A stretch of 43,638 nucleotides of DNA from positions 1 through 43,638 of the forward strand of contig NZ_JAIVFS010000070.1 in NCBI RefSeq assembly GCF_020829645.1. The letters are read 5' to 3'. Positions 1 to 7,610 of this stretch are shown one piece after another. This stretch comes from Nostoc mirabile CHAB5784. GTDB lineage: Bacteria > Cyanobacteriota > Cyanobacteriia > Cyanobacteriales > Nostocaceae. The notes below the pieces were generated by a model that worked only from the letters and a program-made list of their open reading frames with translations, was not told where the DNA came from and ran no database searches. The position numbers and the translations under genes are program-made. How positions within the stretch are numbered: the first letter of the stretch is position 1; each line of letters starts with the position of its first letter.

Positions 1-159
1 CAAGGCAAATTAGAAAAGGTTTGTATTACTGTGCCACAGGTTCAATCTGCCAACTATGGCTTTGATGTTACGCCTGCTCATCTAGTAACTGGACTGATCA
101 CAGAACAGGGTATTTTTCACAAAATTATAGATTTGGCTCAAAAGTTGTCATTTATGTGA
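1..159 (+). CDS. mtnA: Methylthioribose-1-phosphate isomerase, C-terminal end (partial)
   Basis: The frame is open from the first base to the TGA at 157-159 and encodes the last 52 residues of a protein that starts outside the window. The segment reading GFDVTPAHLVTGLITEQGI matches the conserved MtnA C-terminus (usually close to NPAFDVTPAELITAIITEKG). MtnA isomerises 5-methylthioribose-1-phosphate to the ribulose form in cytosolic methionine salvage. Its placement fits mtnB and mtnD found 19-21 kb downstream on the same strand. Only the C-terminus is visible, so the call rests on this one motif. The related eIF2B-like isomerases share the fold but less of this ending. Confidence 0.72.
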   Translation, partial: QGKLEKVCITVPQVQSANYGFDVTPAHLVTGLITEQGIFHKIIDLAQKLSFM

Positions 160-160
160 T

Positions 161-328
161 TAGGACTTACGCATCGTACATAGGTACTATACGCAATTTG
201 GTTATTTCAGCCATTTTTAGCACCCAGTGATCGCAAATATGTAAATAAATCAGGGTTATGCGAAGCGCTTGAAATGACCAAATCTCGTAATACACATTAT
301 GGTTAATTTGTACAGTGCGTAAGTCCTA
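161..328. repeat. MITE-like hairpin element
   Basis: The ends are inverted repeats of about 20 bases (161-180 and 309-328), sharing TAGGACTTACGCA and then TACA. The interior is also roughly palindromic: AATTTGGTTATTTCA on the left pairs with TGAAATGACCAAATC on the right. The whole 168 bases could therefore fold into one long hairpin. TA at both outer ends fits an IS630/Tc1-type element. It has no coding capacity. It begins one base after the mtnA stop codon and could act as its transcription terminator. Confidence 0.75.
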
Positions 329-334
329 GTGATT

Positions 335-795
335 TAACGAATCAATGAGCCATAAATCATAGCTTTACTTAGAGATGATTTATAAAGTAAACCTTAAATT
401 GTAGGGTGCGTTAAAGTGGTGCGTTACGGCTAATTCATACTCTCTCAAACGCTCAAATCTTTACATAGCCGTAACACACCCTACTTAATATTTACTTTAT
501 AAATGACCAAAGAGGCAGGGGAGCAGGGAGCTCTTAGCTGGGGAGAAAGATTCGCTCATTTCCCCTGCCATCCGGGTTTCAGAGCAAGTAAATTTATTTA
601 TGTCCAAAAGTAAAAATATTTATAACGAGTGGCGCAGCGCGAGAAATAATGCGTCCTTAGTTCAAGCCCCAACCTAAAATGTATGGGGTTCTCCCCCTGC
701 GCCCCGCCCCCTGCTCCTTGTCCTCTTGTTGACCTCTTAACTCCGTGTACAACTGATAATCTTTATTCAAACGCCGGAATCAATTGTACAGAACA
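335..795 (-). mobile_element. IS5-type element remnant, split into two pieces
   Basis: Bases 335-370 and 742-795 match two adjoining stretches of the transposase remnant at 20489-20908 (compare about 20515-20549 and 20552-20600). The shared text includes AATCAATGAGCCATAAATCA on the left and CCGTGTACAACTGATAATCT on the right, each with a few mismatches. On the minus strand the right piece encodes the RFRRLSKDY-type C-terminus of an IS5-family transposase. In this copy about 370 bases separate the two halves, including the hairpin at 378-504 and G/C-tract filler, so the element was broken by later insertion. It is not functional. Confidence 0.6.
378..504. repeat. MITE-like hairpin element inside the IS remnant
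   Basis: The termini ATTTATAAAGTAAA (378-391) and TTTACTTTATAAAT (491-504) are perfect inverted repeats. Inside them GTAGGGTGCGTTA and GTTACGGCTA pair with TAGCCGTAACACACCCTAC. The element is about 127 bases long and non-coding. The GTAGGGTGCGTTA core resembles intergenic repeats that are frequent in cyanobacteria. It sits at the break point of the IS5-type remnant, which suggests it landed in an already inactive element. Confidence 0.7.
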
Positions 796-826
796 TTTGC
801 TTTTTTCGCGCCGACTTACTCAACGT

Positions 827-870
827 CAAAATTGTATTTAGGATGAGGTTTTATCCTAAATACAATTTTG
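827..870 (-). terminator. Hairpin terminator candidate after the left minus-strand pair
   Basis: An 18-base perfect stem (827-844 with 853-870) closes an 8-base loop, about 20 bases beyond the stop codon of the minus-strand gene at 890. The stem is AT-rich and no clean U-tract follows, so it is either a weak intrinsic terminator or an mRNA-stabilising hairpin. Confidence 0.5.
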
Positions 871-889
871 GTTAGAAAAGATATTTACT

Positions 890-1330
890 CTACAAGCAAC
901 ACCTTGCTATAAGCATCCCTTTTTGATCAAACTCATGAGCCAAAATGCTGTCCAAGTCAAGTTGGATGCTATTTAAATTTTCTACATCGTTGTCAATAAT
1001 TTTACTCTCAAAATCTTGAATCAAAAATTGCTGCTCGATACCTGTAATTGTTGTGGTGGTCGTTAAACCCGAACCCTTAGAATTAAAGAGAGATGGAATC
1101 ACTTCACCTTGATTGAAATGGGTTGAGTAAACTTCCGCACCGTTATCTTGGAGCAAGATGCCATCTGTATAAGTTAGAGATGATGGATTTAGCGTTAGCT
1201 TCTCTACAGTATTTCTAGATTCAATAGGCTCAGTCGGACTAGCATATACTGGTGGCAATAATTTAACAATCAAGGTATTAGCCAAGAAAGTAGAGGCAAT
1301 GTAAGTAAACAATTTGGTTGATAACATCAT
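890..1330 (-). CDS. Small exported protein of unknown function
   Basis: This encodes about 146 residues. I chose the ATG at 1330 because a GAGG lies 6 bases upstream; in-frame ATGs at 1336 and 1327 are close alternatives. The protein opens with a short basic stretch, a hydrophobic core (FTYIASTFLANTLIVKLL) and VYASP, which looks like a Sec signal peptide cut near residue 30. The mature part is polar, Thr/Ser-rich and without repeats, has a TTTTT run, and ends in ARCCL with two adjacent cysteines. I do not recognise the family. It lies 71 bases downstream of the diiron-oxidase gene and is probably co-transcribed with it. It could be a precursor-like or periplasmic partner, but nothing in the sequence proves that. 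Confidence 0.55.
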   Translation of the reverse strand: MMLSTKLFTYIASTFLANTLIVKLLPPVYASPTEPIESRNTVEKLTLNPSSLTYTDGILLQDNGAEVYSTHFNQGEVIPSLFNSKGSGLTTTTTITGIEQQFLIQDFESKIIDNDVENLNSIQLDLDSILAHEFDQKGMLIARCCL

Positions 1331-1401
1331 TAGCATCCTCAATGAAATTATTTGGACTGAACTAGGAAACTTTGGAAGGACTGTTCTGGGTGCCTCGGCT
1401 A

Positions 1402-2274
1402 TTAGGTGAGGCACTGAATGTCAACTCTCGCTTGTATACGTGTACGTGACTCTAGAGGTTTCAACATATGTTGCAGTTCTTCATCTGAAATGTAATCTTC
1501 TTCAGGTGGGCTGAAGTACAACAGGGCAGTTTCGTAACAAGCGATCGCTACACGGTGGCGCTCTTGGGCAGCAAGCCCTGCAACCATCTCAAGCGTTTCT
1601 TCCATATGCTCTACATCAGCGCCGACACTACTGTGTACGCGCAGACAACGGGTGGCTACAATGTCGGATGGCAGCAAAGCCTCAACTGACTGGATATGCT
1701 TTTCTTTGATGCCTGTCGCTAAACGTTCCAGCGTATAGGAATAGCCAACGCAACCGATTGGATCTTGAGCATATACACTCTGAGTTAAGTAATTCACTAA
1801 AACCACTGCACTAATGGGAATAAGCGCTTCCACTACAGCCTCAGCTTTGTATCCCATCGATTGGATGTCAAGCAAAGCAAGTCGGTCATGACCCGTTTCT
1901 TCTTTAGCTTTATGTGCAGCCCACTGTGCTAAACTCGTCCGACCAAATGCAGCAAAGCGCCCAGAAGCTTCTTTTATCAGTAGCGGGTAGGTGTGAGTTA
2001 GATGGTAAGAAGCTGCCAGTTGCCATACCCAGTGGATAGGGGTCAAGGTAGGTAATCTGCGATCAGATTTCACTGTGTGCCAGGCAGATGCGATCGCCTG
2101 ATCTAAAAGTTTCTGGGTTTTGGCTATGCTGTCTGCATTCATCATCTTTGGGGAAAAGCGATCGCCACTTCCGGCAGAAGTGGGTCGATCCTTATGAGTG
2201 CAGTTAGAAGTCTTCACTGCTTCTTTAGACACAAAACATGCTGATTCAGTATCAATTAAAAAGTCATTACGCAT
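1402..2274 (-). CDS. Haem-oxygenase-like diiron oxidase (HDO) family protein
   Basis: The 290-residue protein is mostly helical and carries candidate metal ligands in the order expected for HDO-type iron enzymes: Glu125/Glu126 and His129 (KEETGHD), Glu183 (YTLERLA), then His214, Asp220 and His223 (HSSVGADVEH). The family includes N-oxygenases and fatty-acid decarboxylases (SznF- and UndA-type) as well as PqqC/TenA relatives, so the substrate cannot be read off. A GAGGAAA sits 7 bases before the ATG at 2274, which supports the long N-terminus; about 44 residues precede the conserved core. The gene runs away from the main cluster, but a motif like those before both cluster arms lies upstream at 2851-2879, so it may be part of the same pathway as an oxidase of an amine or acyl chain. 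Confidence 0.65.
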   Translation of the reverse strand: MRNDFLIDTESACFVSKEAVKTSNCTHKDRPTSAGSGDRFSPKMMNADSIAKTQKLLDQAIASAWHTVKSDRRLPTLTPIHWVWQLAASYHLTHTYPLLIKEASGRFAAFGRTSLAQWAAHKAKEETGHDRLALLDIQSMGYKAEAVVEALIPISAVVLVNYLTQSVYAQDPIGCVGYSYTLERLATGIKEKHIQSVEALLPSDIVATRCLRVHSSVGADVEHMEETLEMVAGLAAQERHRVAIACYETALLYFSPPEEDYISDEELQHMLKPLESRTRIQARVDIQCLT

Positions 2275-2454
2275 ACTTCGTTTCCTCAGTTACGGTTGCT
2301 ACAGAATAGAGTTGTTGCAAAATAAGCTAAATAACTGATGAAACCCAGCTACACCAAGCATTTTAAACAAATGAGCTTGAATGGATAAAATGTAGACACT
2401 ACAGGGGTTTGAGCTACTTTAGACGTTCAACAAGCGACAATCCAAAAAATCACC

Positions 2455-2569
2455 AGTCAAATAAGTCGATTAAACTGTGTTAAAGCTTGTGCTAGAGGAA
2501 TGCGATCGCACCCCCCAAAATACCAAACTCATATTGCACTCCCATGTCTTCCAGCATCTTGACCACTAC
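2455..2569 (-). pseudogene. Decayed N-terminal fragment of a thiamine-diphosphate-dependent enzyme
   Basis: Read on the minus strand from 2569, this encodes VVVKMLEDMGVQYEFGILGG followed by AIAFL, a stop, HKL, a stop, HS. This lines up with the N-terminal Pyr domain of acetolactate-synthase-like TPP enzymes (about ELLVKMLEDMGVEYVFGIPGGAIAPLWHALQHS), with the usual Trp and Gln codons turned into TAG and TAA. No further homology is seen on either side. It is a broken relic, perhaps of an ancestral cluster gene; ScyA-like enzymes of cyanobacterial pathways share this motif. Identification is by eye from about 30 codons. Confidence 0.5.
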
Positions 2570-2850
2570 CTCGGATTATTGAGATAGGGGCAATTCCTGA
2601 CTTTCTTTGAGAGAGGCAATGTCCAATTGTGAGTTTTGCTAGACATTCACAAGAAAAGAGGGGGTCAAAAACGACTTAGATAGCCAGAAAATTCCATACT
2701 TTTAGGACTACAGAAAAAGGTTATGCAGAGGCAATGTGGACAAATCAAATATTTCGTAGCATAGCTGATTACTCATCTTATGCACCCTCGTTTATGTAAT
2801 TGATTGATTGATAGATGCTTGATGTAATCAAGTTTCCTAAGTTTACAAAA

Positions 2851-2943
2851 CTTTTGCAACTCAAGATAAGAAACTTAAGATAAAGATAAGTTCTTTTAGC
2901 TAGAAACGTTTTAGGATACTGACTTGTAAATGCAATTTACATT
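2851..2943 (-). promoter_or_regulatory. Possible third, diverged copy of the cluster upstream motif
   Basis: On the minus strand, AATGTAAATTGCATTTAC (from 2943) and CTTAAGTTTCTTATCTTGAG (from 2879) resemble the two best-conserved blocks of the upstream elements at 3088-3285 and 38976-39164. The spacing between blocks is shorter here (about 64 bases rather than about 110), and the rest does not align. It faces the diiron-oxidase gene starting at 2274, with a gap of about 575 bases in between. This is a suggestive match only. Confidence 0.3.
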
Positions 2944-3087
2944 CATGCTAGTGGGCGATCGCTTCTGACAACTGTGACAACTGTTAGCAAACAAGGAATT
3001 ATACTTTATTTAACTTAATTCCCTAGAGAGCTAGCTATCTTACCTGTGCAAATTACCTAAATACTAGGTTGATTGAGAATGCTACAA

Positions 3088-3285
3088 AATGCAAATTTTA
3101 GCAGAGTTAGCAAAACTGTTATTTACATTCACTAATGCCTAAAAATCGTCTCTGTCGGAACTTAGCATTAGATCCAACTAAAAAACACAAACTTTTTCCC
3201 TTAAGTTTTCTATCTTAACTGGCTAAAACCTATCTTGAAATAGAGAATTATACACAAAGCCCTTGAGAGAAATACTTGCTCTTTG
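3088..3285 (+). promoter_or_regulatory. Upstream regulatory element of the left arm (shared with the right arm)
   Basis: This stretch is homologous to the reverse complement of 38976-39164. The first block, AATGCAAATTTTAGCAGAGT followed by TAGCAAAAC, and the main block from CTTAAG at 3200 to about 3282 are the best conserved; by eye 72 of 83 positions match in the main block. It contains CTTAAG, the near-palindrome TTAACTGGCTAAAA, and a possible -10 (TATACA, 3250-3255). It lies about 430 bases before the first plus-strand gene (3717), with a MITE-like hairpin in between. Conservation well outside coding sequence, in the same orientation to both arms, argues for a promoter or operator region. 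The regulator is unknown. Confidence 0.7.
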
Positions 3286-3587
3286 AACCTTATAGCACAA
3301 ATTTAGCCACCTTCTATGTGCCAGCGTCATGCAAGGAGGCTTTCCCTCTAATTTCGGTGGCTGCTATATACACATTCAGGACAACAATGCTCTGACTTTC
3401 TGATTTCTTTTCAGTAAGGAGCATATCCCTAATAGAAGCTAAACTTGCTTTGCTACAGTATATCGTATCTAAATGAAACAACATTGTAGTACTTTTCAGA
3501 AAAAAGTTAAAACTTTCTAAAAAAGCCCGCCCCTGTTGATTTTTCTATGACCAGCTTTTTCAAAATGCTGTAAATTACCCCTTGCTA

Positions 3588-3694
3588 ATACCAATTGTCG
3601 TTGAGGTTGCACAGAAAACTGGCTTTTCCAAACTCTTATAAAGCAAGGATTATAGGCATTCATGATTATGTGCATACATATAAATAATTGGTAT
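3588..3694. repeat. MITE-like element with ATACCAATT ends
   Basis: ATACCAATT (3588-3596) and AATTGGTAT (3686-3694) form perfect 9-base inverted ends around 107 non-coding bases. The right end is only 22 bases before the first cluster gene, so the element forms part of its 5' leader. An element with the same ends lies upstream of the other arm at 39176-39245. Confidence 0.5.
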
Positions 3695-3716
3695 AAGATT
3701 TTTGTAGAGGCTGAAA

Positions 3717-4283
3717 ATGACAAAGCGAACTAAATACTACAGTGAGTTAATGGCAGATTACTCTAAGCCAGAGCTAATTGCTAATGAACTAGCAGTAGAG
3801 CTACTTAGAGATGCAGAAATATATATCTCTCAACGTCATGATGTCTTACCGGAAATCACTTCAGAATACAGTTTAGAGCAAGTAGAACAGGAAAATAAAC
3901 ATTGGTGGCCAACCCACTGTGAAGCACTACGACAAGGACGAGGAGACATTTCAGCAGGTGAGTACGCTAATAGTATTGTCTATTTATGTGCTGATGGATA
4001 TTTTTATGGCAGAATTGCAGCGACAAATAAACAAGTAAATTGGTGGGCGATTCTTGCTCAACCAAGTGTAACCATAGCTTGGCCAATTGTTATGTTCAAT
4101 GGTGAAGTCGTTTACTGCGAATGGAATTGTTTTGATGATGAAACAAACCAAGTTATTGCTAAGGGAAACGAAACTTTACTTCGACGCGGACACCGAGGTG
4201 CCTGCTACCTAAAATGTGAGCAACTTAGTTTTTATCGCGACGTTTATACCTCTGATCAATTACTGTATTGGCTCAGGCGTTGA
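3717..4283 (+). CDS. SnoaL/NTF2-like protein, first gene of the left arm
   Basis: The 188-residue soluble protein has no signal peptide or membrane segment. The C-terminal half alternates beta-like strands (VTIAWPIVMFNGEVVYCEWN, then NETLLRRGHRGACYLKCEQL) and ends with a YRDVYTSDQLL motif, the pattern seen in NTF2/SnoaL-fold proteins. That fold is used by polyketide cyclases, small-molecule isomerases and carriers. The N-terminal helix region (about 1-70) contains NKHWWPTHCEAL. I see no diagnostic catalytic pair and the identification is by fold impression only. Being the first gene after the conserved upstream element, it probably acts in the pathway itself, for instance as a cyclase or isomerase on the final scaffold. 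Confidence 0.5.
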   Translation: MTKRTKYYSELMADYSKPELIANELAVELLRDAEIYISQRHDVLPEITSEYSLEQVEQENKHWWPTHCEALRQGRGDISAGEYANSIVYLCADGYFYGRIAATNKQVNWWAILAQPSVTIAWPIVMFNGEVVYCEWNCFDDETNQVIAKGNETLLRRGHRGACYLKCEQLSFYRDVYTSDQLLYWLRR

Positions 4284-4365
4284 CCAAATCAGTTATTAGT
4301 GAACAGTTATAAATAAATTGGTTTATTTATTCCCACCCACTTAGTTAAGTTTGAGGAGGAAAATT

Positions 4366-5874
4366 ATGCAACTGAGTCCGGGATACCAAGAATCATTTTC
4401 TGGTTTAATAGAGTCATTTGCTACTATTTCATCATCGAGAAGATGCCGAGTAGCTATCATTGGAGGAGGAGCAAGTGGCATAACATCTGCTAAGTGTCTT
4501 AGAGAAGATGGTCATGAGCCAGTTATCTTTGAAAGTACTGATCAGATTGGTGGAGTTTGGGTTTACAGAAAAGAAGTTAGTAGCACATTCAGTACTGTTC
4601 ATTTGCAGAATTCCAAGTATGTATCTGGCTTCTCTGATTATCCAATGCCCAATCACTTTAGTGAATTTCCCCACCATAGTGAGGTATTAGAATACCTTAA
4701 TAACTATGTTCATCATTTTAAATTAATAGATTGTATTCGACTGAATACGAGAGTAAAGAAAGTTAAGAAAGTAGGAGGTTTTTGGGAAGTTACAACTTGT
4801 TCCCCAGATGGAGAATCAACAGAGATATTTGATGCGATCGCCATTTGTTGTGGAATTTATCATGAACCAAAAATCCCCAATTTTCCTGGGCAAGAAAAGT
4901 TTAAAGGTCAAATAATCCACTCCAAATTCTACAAAGAACCTTCAATTTTTTTAGGTAAGAAAGTGGTCGTTTTAGGGAACGGGCCCAGTGGAGTAGATAT
5001 TGCAGTTGTTGCATCCTATACTGCTGATAGCGTTGTCTGGGGTTTCCGTAAAAAACGATGGATGTTACCCAGATACGCTTCAGGACAGCCAATCGATTTC
5101 AATATAAGTCGTCTTAACAAACTCATGCCCTCAAAGTTGCTATCTCTAATTCTGGGTTTAAAGCTTTACTCAGTTTACTTAGAGCATAAAAAATGCAATA
5201 TGCTTCCGGGTTTTAATGTTGAGAAGTCTGTCCCAATCATGAATGATAACATTTTGAATCGTGTTCGTATTGGGGCAATAAAAACAAAGCCAGGTATATC
5301 GGGATTTGAAGAAAATCGAGTTCTCTTCGAGGATGGAACAAGTGTTGAAGCAGATATAGTAGTTTATGCTACAGGTTTTCAGTTAAATCTTCCGTTCCTA
5401 CAAGATTTTCTAGACGATAAAAACCTAGAGGGTTTGAACTTTTATAAAAATGTATTTCATCCTGAACTACCTCAATTAGCCTTTATCGGATTTGTCTATG
5501 GAAATTTTATCTTTCCCTGTTCTGAACTACAAGCACGCTGGTTCTCTAAAGTCCTTTCCAAAGAAGTTTCTCTTCCTTCCGAAGAGCAAATGACAGCAGA
5601 AATTCAAGCGGACAGGGATAAACGGGAGAAGGAATTGGTTCCAAGTGGGTATCGACATTTGCGAGTTCCTGCCTTCGATTATATGGATGATATAGCCAAC
5701 CAAATTAATGCTCGTCCCCAAATTTGGCGGAATTTTAAAATTGCTTGGGAACTACTTACTGGCCCATTGGTTTCTACACAATATAGGTTGAATGGACCAA
5801 ATCAATGGGAAGGATCTGCTAAATGGATTAGCAGTCTTTCTAAGCTTGCTCGTCATGAGATAAATAAAGTGTAA
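4366..5874 (+). CDS. Flavin-containing monooxygenase (FMO type)
   Basis: The 502-residue enzyme has the FAD-binding GGGASG at 33-38, the FMO/Baeyer-Villiger fingerprint around 178-188 (FKGQIIHSKFY, variant of FxGxxxHxxxY/W) and the NADPH-binding GNGPSG near 204-209. A late YATGF motif matches the ATG motif of class B flavoprotein monooxygenases. These enzymes oxygenate amines, sulfides or ketones using NADPH and O2. The start is the ATG at 4366, because GAGGAGGA lies 5 bases upstream; an upstream TTG would lack this. It sits between the SnoaL-like gene and the BtaA-like gene. Likely roles are N-oxygenation of an amine installed by the aminotransferase, or Baeyer-Villiger insertion. Olefin epoxidation before terpene cyclisation is a less usual alternative. 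Confidence 0.85.
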   Translation: MQLSPGYQESFSGLIESFATISSSRRCRVAIIGGGASGITSAKCLREDGHEPVIFESTDQIGGVWVYRKEVSSTFSTVHLQNSKYVSGFSDYPMPNHFSEFPHHSEVLEYLNNYVHHFKLIDCIRLNTRVKKVKKVGGFWEVTTCSPDGESTEIFDAIAICCGIYHEPKIPNFPGQEKFKGQIIHSKFYKEPSIFLGKKVVVLGNGPSGVDIAVVASYTADSVVWGFRKKRWMLPRYASGQPIDFNISRLNKLMPSKLLSLILGLKLYSVYLEHKKCNMLPGFNVEKSVPIMNDNILNRVRIGAIKTKPGISGFEENRVLFEDGTSVEADIVVYATGFQLNLPFLQDFLDDKNLEGLNFYKNVFHPELPQLAFIGFVYGNFIFPCSELQARWFSKVLSKEVSLPSEEQMTAEIQADRDKREKELVPSGYRHLRVPAFDYMDDIANQINARPQIWRNFKIAWELLTGPLVSTQYRLNGPNQWEGSAKWISSLSKLARHEINKV

Positions 5875-5935
5875 TTGCGTAACTGCTATTGCAATTTTTT
5901 CAAGGGTTTATTGTACTAAAAGGTAGGTTTTAACA

Positions 5936-7123
5936 ATGATATCTCTAGATTATCAAAACAGTCTGAACAATGGGATTATATTAGAAAATTATCGAGCTAA
6001 AGAACTCGCTAATAGCAAGTTGCGATGGATTGCATATAGCACTTGTGATGAAGATCCCAAGTCTGAAATTCGAGCCTTAAACATTACACCAGATGATACA
6101 GTTTTGTGTGTGACTGGTAGTGGATGTCGCGTACTAAGTTTGCTTGCTTGTAACCCTCAGCATTTAATCGCTGTGGATTATTCACCAGGTCAAAACTATT
6201 TGCTGGAACTGAAGCTTGCTGCGATTCGTAATCTTTCTTATGACCAATTACTACAGTTTTTTGGTGTAGATGAACACCCTAATCGCTGGGAAATCTTTTG
6301 TTCACTGCAACATCAGATGTCTAGAGATACTGTTGCTTACTTTCAGGCAAATCGATGGGCAATTGATAAAGGAGTCCTTTTTACAGGACAACACGAGGCA
6401 CTCTATATCAAATTAGTTGTACCACTAACACAATTGTTATTTGGCTGTCAGCTCGATCGCATTTTTCGATCTGTCACCTTGGAAGAACAACGTTCCGTAT
6501 ACCAACAACAACTTGCAAGCTCATTCTGGCGATGGCTGATTAGAGTGGGATTTTCTCCAGCAGTGTTTCGCTACTTGTTAAATGAACCTTACCTGTTTGC
6601 AGAGATAAATGTTGATACAAGTTCTTATGTACTTGATCGTCTAGATCATACTTTTTGTAATCATTTAGCAAAAGACAACGACTGGCTTTATTTCATGTTT
6701 TATGGCAAGTACCCTGGAAGACACTGTTTACCGCACTTTCTGCGGGAAGAAAACTACTGGGCAATCCGTCAAGCTACAACCAAACTCAAGATTGTGACTG
6801 CAAGCTTGCCTGACTACCTCAAACAAGTGCCAGATCAGTCTATTGATAAATATTCATTGTCAGATGTTTCCAGTTACATCAGCAGAGAATATTTTGAAAA
6901 TATGCTACGAGATGTTGCAAGAACAGGTAAGGATAAAGCTCAATTATGTTACCGAAATTTTCTGGCAAAGTGGTTAGCTCCCTCAGATTTGACACATATA
7001 TTGCATCGTAATGACGAGCTTTGTACTCTATTAGATTGGGATGATTTATCGTTCGCTTATACATTTGAAATATCAACTTTGGAACGCTCAAAATCGAAAC
7101 CTAAAAATTTGGTTCCGGTTTAG
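5936..7123 (+). CDS. BtaA-like (DUF3419) SAM 3-amino-3-carboxypropyl transferase
   Basis: The 395-residue protein has the length and layout of the BtaA/DUF3419 family: VLCVTGSGCRVLSLL (TGSG at 60-63) followed by Asp81 (LIAVDYSPGQ) forms the SAM pocket, and the C-terminal part contains SDVSSYI, typical of these enzymes. BtaA moves the 3-amino-3-carboxypropyl group of SAM onto the hydroxyl of diacylglycerol in betaine-lipid synthesis, releasing 5'-methylthioadenosine. No btaB-like N-methyltransferase gene is adjacent, so the acceptor here is probably a pathway intermediate rather than diacylglycerol. AAGGTAGG lies 8 bases before the ATG. The methionine-salvage genes mtnA, mtnB and mtnD in the same window fit the by-product. 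Confidence 0.8.
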   Translation: MISLDYQNSLNNGIILENYRAKELANSKLRWIAYSTCDEDPKSEIRALNITPDDTVLCVTGSGCRVLSLLACNPQHLIAVDYSPGQNYLLELKLAAIRNLSYDQLLQFFGVDEHPNRWEIFCSLQHQMSRDTVAYFQANRWAIDKGVLFTGQHEALYIKLVVPLTQLLFGCQLDRIFRSVTLEEQRSVYQQQLASSFWRWLIRVGFSPAVFRYLLNEPYLFAEINVDTSSYVLDRLDHTFCNHLAKDNDWLYFMFYGKYPGRHCLPHFLREENYWAIRQATTKLKIVTASLPDYLKQVPDQSIDKYSLSDVSSYISREYFENMLRDVARTGKDKAQLCYRNFLAKWLAPSDLTHILHRNDELCTLLDWDDLSFAYTFEISTLERSKSKPKNLVPV

Positions 7124-7365
7124 TAAATAATCAATAGCTTTCTAAATTCTTTGCATCCCTCTTGTGTGAATTATTCTCGAGATATTTTGAAATACTGTCA
7201 TCACCAAGCTTTAAGCTTTGTAATTTTGAGGTTAATTGATTGAAAAATCATTCAAGTACATAGGGAATATTGTACTCCAAAATAAGAGAAATATTGACTC
7301 ACGGTGTGACATGAGTAATGAATCTCCAATTAATTCATCATGCTCTTCATCAGCTTGAATAATAT

Positions 7366-7478
7366 CATGTCCGGCTAATTAGTTATAATTACCGAATCTA
7401 TGCAGAAAGGCCAAAACCTCTCCCCTGTGCCCCTCTGCACTTGGAGCGGTCTTAATGATAAGTCTTTAACCGGACACA
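7366..7478. repeat. Degenerate MITE-like element in the 7124-7610 spacer
   Basis: TGTCCGGCTAA (7368 on) and TTAACCGGACA (ending 7476) are near-perfect inverted ends around about 110 non-coding bases, with weaker pairing further in. The 487-base spacer that holds it is otherwise AT-rich, with no open frame or clear promoter that I can defend. Confidence 0.4.
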
Positions 7479-7610
7479 ATATAAGATATGAGGAAAGATA
7501 CTTCCCTCTTGATCTTATGTATTCAAGATTTAGTGCAATTTAGATACTTAGCACTGTTCAACTAATTGATGCACTATCAAGTACAGACTTTTTACATAGG
7601 AGCTAATTCG

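Noticed and set aside
2940..3000. Tandem repeat ACAACTGTGACAACTGT as an iteron or CRISPR-like array
   Set aside because: Only two copies of a short unit with no regular spacing; there is no array.
5936..7123. Ordinary betaine-lipid (DGTS) synthesis
   Set aside because: No BtaB N-methyltransferase or BtaA-BtaB fusion is nearby, and the gene is embedded among polyketide and oxidation genes.
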